Assembly (NCBI GenBank): GCA_017527205.1
Contig: JAFXQK010000041.1
Location: 62,001 to 126,000, forward strand
DNA length: 64,000 nucleotides
Origin: Lachnospiraceae bacterium
Lineage (GTDB): Bacteria; Bacillota; Clostridia; Lachnospirales; Lachnospiraceae
Direction: 5' to 3'
A program made the translations under genes and the position numbers. Shown here piece by piece: positions 59,424 through 64,000 of the stretch. The notes under the pieces were generated by a model. That model ran no database searches. It was not told where the DNA came from and saw nothing but the letters and a program-made list of their open reading frames with translations. The first letter of the stretch is position 1, and each line of letters opens with the position of its first letter.

Positions 59424-60545
59424 ATGAGACGACTAATGGTCTGGTGCCTGCTCACCGAAAAAAGATTATTGAAGAAAATAAGTTATATTGCCGTCCTTCT
59501 GATATTGCCGATTCTGGTGCTCGGGCTTCAGCGCGGGTCAACGGAGGAAGCAGGAATGGTGTCGATTGGACTGTATACTCCTGCGAAGGCGGGGAGCCTT
59601 TCCGACAAGGTGATTCAGAGATTCCTGACAGAGAAAAGCGTACTTCGATTTTATCGCTTTGAAGGGGAAGAAGAGGCGCTGCAGGCATTATATTCCCAAA
59701 AGGTGGATGCCGTCTGGATTCTCCCCGAGAATCTGGAGGCGGATTTGGAAAGGCTCGCGAAGAGAGGAGCATTGAAGCCCATTGTCAGGGTTGTGGAGCG
59801 GGAGGATGACATTGCGCTGACCTTTACGCGGGAAGTCCTTTGCAGCAAGATTTTTCCGGAATATGTTTACGCGGTTTATCAGGAGCATTTAGTAAAACGC
59901 CTTGGAGAGAATGTACCGTCCGAGGAGGCGCTTTTGGCGGCCTATGATCGCCGCCGCTGGAAGGGAAATCTGTTTCAGGCGACGTACATGGATGGCTCCG
60001 AAGGGACGACGGAAAGCTATTTTCTGGCACCGATTCGCGGGCTTCTTGTAATTTGGCTTGTTTTGGCGGGCTTTGCGGCGGTTTTATATCAAAAGATGGA
60101 CGAAAGTCGCGGCGTCTATGACGGCATTCCGGGACGTAAAAAGATCCGATATGCCTTGGGATTGCAGGCTGTCGTGCTATTTAACGGAGGTCTGATCTAT
60201 CTTGTGGCGTGTAAGATTTTGGGGGTGTTTACGAGCCTTGGCTGGGAGCTTTTATTACTTGTGCTGTTGCAGATCATGATTGCACTCTTTTGTACCAGCA
60301 TCGGTTTATTGGTAGACCGAATCGAGGCGATCGGCATCATGATTCCCATCATGACGCTGCTCATGGTGGCACTTTGCCCGATCTTTATTAACATTCGCAG
60401 ATTCTGGATGCTACAAAGTCTGATGCCGCCATATCTCTATCTAAAGGCGCTGCATGGGAGCAGCTATTTGAAGTTTATGATGATGTATTTGCTTGGCGGC
60501 ATCGTTGTATGTATGACGCTAAATCGAATTAAATATCGGAAATAG
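59424..60545 (+). CDS. Second ABC-2 type permease
   Basis: 373 residues with the same layout as its neighbour: N-terminal helix (ISYIAVLLILPILVLGL), an extracytoplasmic domain (about 40-195) and about five C-terminal helices. Starts at the base after the previous stop. The two permeases probably form the heterodimeric channel. They show only topological similarity, without obvious sequence repeats. Confidence 0.78.
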   Translation: MRRLMVWCLLTEKRLLKKISYIAVLLILPILVLGLQRGSTEEAGMVSIGLYTPAKAGSLSDKVIQRFLTEKSVLRFYRFEGEEEALQALYSQKVDAVWILPENLEADLERLAKRGALKPIVRVVEREDDIALTFTREVLCSKIFPEYVYAVYQEHLVKRLGENVPSEEALLAAYDRRRWKGNLFQATYMDGSEGTTESYFLAPIRGLLVIWLVLAGFAAVLYQKMDESRGVYDGIPGRKKIRYALGLQAVVLFNGGLIYLVACKILGVFTSLGWELLLLVLLQIMIALFCTSIGLLVDRIEAIGIMIPIMTLLMVALCPIFINIRRFWMLQSLMPPYLYLKALHGSSYLKFMMMYLLGGIVVCMTLNRIKYRK

Positions 60546-60582
60546 GTTCTAAAATATAGGCAAGGATTGGACAGACGGGAAA

Positions 60583-62937
60583 ATGACGCTTAGAGAATTA
60601 GAAATTGGACAAACTGCAGAGATTTTAGAGGTACAGGGTGAGGGTGCGCTCAGGCAGCATCTTTTGGACATGGGACTGCTCCCGGGGGCGGAGATTCGGA
60701 TAGTCAAGTACGCGCCTATGGGAGATCCCATGGAGGTACAGATTCATGGATATGAGCTTACGCTTCGTCTTGCGGATGCAGAGCAGATTCTTGTGAGCAT
60801 CCAAAAAAATGACGGTGAAAAAAACGCTAAGTTGCAAGGCGGCGAGACTCGGAAAAAGAAAATTGAGCATCCTGGTCTTGGCGAGGGCGGCAGATATCAC
60901 GTCAAGGAGGGCGAGACGCCTCTGGCAGAAGGGACGACTTTGACCTTTGCCTTGGCTGGAAATCAGAACTGCGGAAAGACGACGCTGTTTAATCAGTTGA
61001 CAGGCTCGAATCAGCACGTAGGCAATTTCCCGGGTGTTACGGTAGATCGTAAGAGCGGTGCCATTAAGGGAACGACAAACACGGAGATCACGGATCTTCC
61101 CGGCATTTATTCGCTCTCGCCCTATAGCAGCGAGGAAATTGTGACTCGTCAGTTCCTGATTCAGGAAAAACCGACGGGTATTATCAATATCGTGGATGCA
61201 ACGAACATCGAGAGAAATTTGTATTTGACCATGCAGCTGATGGAGCTAGAGGTTCCGATGGTGCTTGCGCTGAACATGATGGATGAGGTTCGGGGAAATG
61301 GCGGTTCCATTGACGTAAACCGCATGGAGGCGGCATTGGGAATTCCCGTCGTACCCATCTCTGCTGCGAAGAATGAAGGCGTGGATGAGCTGGTGACTCA
61401 TGCACTTCATGTTGCAAAATATCAGGAGAAGCCGGGACGAACGGACTTTTGTGATTCCGGGGACAATGGAGGTGCAGTGCACAGGTGCCTCCACGGCATT
61501 ATTCATTTGATCGAGGACCATGCGAAGATGGCAGGGATTCCCGTCCGTTTCGCGGCAACAAAGCTGGTGGAGGGGGATTCGCATGTCTTAAAAGCGCTGA
61601 ACCTGGATCAGAATGAGCAGGAGATGTTAGAGCATATCATCAGCCAGATGGAACAGGAGAGGGGACTTGATCGCGCGGCAGCCATCGCAGACATGCGCTT
61701 TTTGTTCATTGAAAAGCTGGTCAAGGAATCCGTGGTGAAGCCGAGAGAGAGCAAGGAGCATGAGCGAAGCAGAAGAATTGATAAGCTGCTCACCGGCAAA
61801 TATACGGGTATTCCGCTGTTTGTCCTGATTATGGCGCTTGTATTTTGGCTGACCTTCCATGTCATTGGTGCGTTTTTCCAAGGACTTTTGGAACAGCTTG
61901 TGGAGCTTGGGGCGGCATGGACGGAAAAGGCGTTCACTGCGTGGGACGTCAACGAGACGGTGCAATCCCTTGTCTTGGACGGCATTTTTGCAGGCGTTGG
62001 CAGCGTGATCAGTTTTTTGCCGCTCATCGTTACGCTGTTCTTTTTCCTGTCACTATTGGAGGATACGGGATATATGGCCCGCGTGGCCTTCATCATGGAT
62101 AAGCTGCTTCGAAGAATAGGACTGTCGGGGCGAAGCATTGTTCCCATGCTGATCGGCTTTGGCTGTACGGTGCCTGGCGTTATGGCGACGAGGACCTTAC
62201 CGTCAGAGAGAGACAGAAAAATGACGATTTTGCTGACGCCGTTTATGAGCTGCTCGGCAAAGCTGCCGATTTATGGCTTCTTTACCGCAACCTTCTTCCC
62301 AAAGTATGCGGGACTGATTATGGTAGGCCTGTATTTTCTGGGAATTCTTGTTGGCATCTTGACGGCGCTGGTGTTCAAAAACACGCTGTTCCGCGGCGAG
62401 GCCGTGCCGTTTGTGATGGAACTGCCGAATTATCGTCTGCCAGGTTGGAAGAATGTCATGCAGCTTCTCTGGGAGAAGGCGAAGGACTTTTTGCAGAGGG
62501 CATTTACGGTGATCTTTTTGGCCACCATCATTATCTGGTTCCTGCAGACCTTTAATCTGAAGCTTTCCGTTGTGACAAATTCCAAGGACAGCATTTTGGC
62601 AGGAATTGCGGGCTTGGTTTCACCGATCTTTCTGCCTTTGGGCTTTGGAGACTGGCGGATTTCAACGGCTCTGATCAGCGGCTTTATGGCGAAGGAGAGC
62701 GTAGTTTCAACGCTGTCGGTGCTGTTTGGCTCCGCAGAGGCACTAAGAAGTGCGCTGGCGCCTTCAGCGGCGGGCGCGTGCCTGACATTTTGTCTTTTGT
62801 ATACGCCCTGCGTGGCGGCCGTGGCTTCCGTTCGCAGGGAGCTTGGAAAGAAATGGGCGCTGTTTATGGTGCTGGGCCAGTGCGGCATTGCATGGGTATG
62901 TGCGCTGATCATGAGAGGCATTATGATGATATTTTAA
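60583..62937 (+). CDS. feoB: Fused FeoA-FeoB ferrous iron transporter
   Basis: 784 residues. Residues 1-75 are a complete FeoA SH3-like domain (MTLRELEIGQTAEILEVQGEGALRQHLLDMGLLPGAEI). After a charged linker comes the FeoB G-domain: G1 GNQNCGKTTLFNQLTG (from about 126), G3 DLPGIYSLSPYSSEE, G4 NMMDE. Then comes the membrane channel with about nine helices and the two Gate motifs (LIGFGCTVPGVMATRTL; LLYTPCVAAVASV). It imports Fe(II) across the cytoplasmic membrane. Fusion removes the need for separate FeoA expression. No FeoC or Fur site seen. Confidence 0.94.
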   Translation: MTLRELEIGQTAEILEVQGEGALRQHLLDMGLLPGAEIRIVKYAPMGDPMEVQIHGYELTLRLADAEQILVSIQKNDGEKNAKLQGGETRKKKIEHPGLGEGGRYHVKEGETPLAEGTTLTFALAGNQNCGKTTLFNQLTGSNQHVGNFPGVTVDRKSGAIKGTTNTEITDLPGIYSLSPYSSEEIVTRQFLIQEKPTGIINIVDATNIERNLYLTMQLMELEVPMVLALNMMDEVRGNGGSIDVNRMEAALGIPVVPISAAKNEGVDELVTHALHVAKYQEKPGRTDFCDSGDNGGAVHRCLHGIIHLIEDHAKMAGIPVRFAATKLVEGDSHVLKALNLDQNEQEMLEHIISQMEQERGLDRAAAIADMRFLFIEKLVKESVVKPRESKEHERSRRIDKLLTGKYTGIPLFVLIMALVFWLTFHVIGAFFQGLLEQLVELGAAWTEKAFTAWDVNETVQSLVLDGIFAGVGSVISFLPLIVTLFFFLSLLEDTGYMARVAFIMDKLLRRIGLSGRSIVPMLIGFGCTVPGVMATRTLPSERDRKMTILLTPFMSCSAKLPIYGFFTATFFPKYAGLIMVGLYFLGILVGILTALVFKNTLFRGEAVPFVMELPNYRLPGWKNVMQLLWEKAKDFLQRAFTVIFLATIIIWFLQTFNLKLSVVTNSKDSILAGIAGLVSPIFLPLGFGDWRISTALISGFMAKESVVSTLSVLFGSAEALRSALAPSAAGACLTFCLLYTPCVAAVASVRRELGKKWALFMVLGQCGIAWVCALIMRGIMMIF

Positions 62938-63019
62938 TGACTCGGGACGTGGATGGACAGGTGTCGTGACAATAAGGAAATTAAGGCTTGGAAGATACGG
63001 GATATGAAGGAGTGGCGTG

Positions 63020-63979
63020 ATGGCGGAGAAGTGGAGTAAGGAGAAGGATAAGGAGCTGCGGAAGTGGACCAAGAAGAGGATCTTTGACATTATTCAGATT
63101 GGGACGCAGGTTGACTTGTTAAGTACGTTTTTTGACATTTTCATTGTCATAATGATTGTGACAAGTATTGCCGTGACCTTTTTGCAGACCTTTGATCAGA
63201 TGGATCCGTATGATCCAATTCTGAAAAGGATTGAGTTTTTCACGATCGTTGTTTTTATTATTGAATATATCCTCCGCATTATCACGAGTGATTTGTTGTA
63301 TCCTGAGAAAAGCAAGGGGATGGCGGTGCTGTCGTATGCCATTTCCTTCTATGGACTCGTGGATCTTTTGACGATTATTTCGTATTTTTCCGTGCTGGAT
63401 TCGAATGGTATCGTGGCATTTCGTATGATTCGTGCCGTGAGAATTTTGCGACTCTTTAAGGTCAACAAAACGATTGACGCCTTTAATGTTGTTTCGGAAG
63501 TGTTAAAAGAACGAATGAATCAAATTCTTTCTTCCCTGTTTATGATCAGCCTGCTCATTATGGCATCGTCACTTTGTATGTATGGCTTCGAGCATGACGT
63601 TCAGCCGGAGGCATTTAATAATGCGTTCTCAGGCATCTGGTGGTCAATGTCAACCATTTTGACGATTGGTTATGGTGATATTTATCCCATCACGATCGGG
63701 GGAAGAATCGTTGCTATTTTTATTGGCTTACTTGGTGTCTGTGCAGTTGCAATTCCTACCGGTGTCATCAGCGCGGGCTTTGTGGATTATTATGCGAGAT
63801 TAAAGCGTGCAGAGGGAGAGGTGAAGCTATCGCCCGACGTCAATGCTATGCTGCTAGTGCAGGCTGCCAAGGCAGGGCTACAGCCAGATACTTATATGGA
63901 ACAGTTAATTCTGGAGAAGGATAAGGAACGAAAGGAAAGAGCAAACGAAGGGCGCGCTAGTAAAAAGAACGAAAAATAA
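63020..63979 (+). CDS. Voltage-gated-type potassium channel (ion transporter family)
   Basis: 319 residues from the ATG at 63020 (AAGGAG 8 nt upstream; a GTG at 63017 directly precedes it). Six membrane segments; S4 carries regularly spaced arginines (FRMIRAVRILRLFKV), and the selectivity filter is TIGYGDIYP (about 214-222), a K+-type filter. The basic/acidic C-terminal cytoplasmic tail is about 75 residues. K+ selectivity is inferred from the filter. Last gene in the window; the stop is 21 nt before the end. Confidence 0.9.
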   Translation: MAEKWSKEKDKELRKWTKKRIFDIIQIGTQVDLLSTFFDIFIVIMIVTSIAVTFLQTFDQMDPYDPILKRIEFFTIVVFIIEYILRIITSDLLYPEKSKGMAVLSYAISFYGLVDLLTIISYFSVLDSNGIVAFRMIRAVRILRLFKVNKTIDAFNVVSEVLKERMNQILSSLFMISLLIMASSLCMYGFEHDVQPEAFNNAFSGIWWSMSTILTIGYGDIYPITIGGRIVAIFIGLLGVCAVAIPTGVISAGFVDYYARLKRAEGEVKLSPDVNAMLLVQAAKAGLQPDTYMEQLILEKDKERKERANEGRASKKNEK

Positions 63980-64000
63980 AAGAAATTCGTGAATATTCGT

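Overview
The window reads as a chromosomal segment of a Lachnospiraceae-like member of the Clostridia. Three things point there: the gene order xseA-xseB-ispA-dxs-tlyA-nadK-argR-recN-spoIVB, which is a known clostridial housekeeping/sporulation block; strong AGGAGG-type ribosome binding sites with frequent GTG and TTG starts; and sigma-A promoters with 17-nt spacers throughout. No rRNA or tRNA gene is seen. The stable RNAs are a tmRNA (ssrA, 55175-55554) and a lysine riboswitch upstream of dapA.

Layout. 1-9.1 kb: DNA repair, isoprenoid, NAD and arginine-regulation genes ending in spoIVB. Spo0A, usual next neighbour of spoIVB, is not there. 9.1-18.3 kb: a membrane protein of unknown role with a structured leader, a GT4 glycosyltransferase with an 11-residue repeat tail, a GH13 glucosidase, an AraC regulator, a GH127 arabinofuranosidase and an acyltransferase. 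18.3-18.7 kb: two tandem repeat arrays, one a strict 62-nt-period series of hairpins. 18.8-28.5 kb: typA, an SSB-like protein, a cobalamin adenosyltransferase-like protein, riboswitch-dapA-dapB, a lipoprotein, a eukaryote-type HisA, a degenerate LytM protein, a YerC-type repressor and two small regulators. 28.6-33.5 kb: polyamine transporter potABC, then potD behind a 73-nt hairpin element. 33.5-38 kb: pcrA and an rlmD-type methyltransferase. 38-41.8 kb: a likely acquired block (Fic protein, two beta-lactamase-fold hydrolases, one fused to a NUDIX domain) bounded by a duplicated 3' end of rlmD. 41.8-44 kb: an APH-fold kinase and a GGDEF protein.

44.1-51.4 kb is the most promising uncharacterised locus: a hypothetical protein, a large CobS/MoxR-like AAA+ ATPase, a conserved protein that may be its vWA-like partner, a TelA-like coiled-coil protein, a double zinc-ribbon membrane protein and a membrane-anchored protein whose C-terminus resembles secreted nuclease-toxin domains. 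Start/stop overlaps show translational coupling of the ATPase, its putative partner and the TelA-like protein. 51.5-64 kb returns to core functions: yqeG, secG, rnr, smpB, ssrA, a zinc-ribbon surface protein with an ABC-2 exporter, a fused FeoA-FeoB iron transporter and a voltage-gated-type potassium channel.

Dispersed through the intergenic space is a 73-nt hairpin element with conserved ends (31914, 49106 and 51464, plus a decayed left half at 51381). It looks like a small non-autonomous repeat family. All functional assignments are from reading motifs in the sequence; no database search was run.
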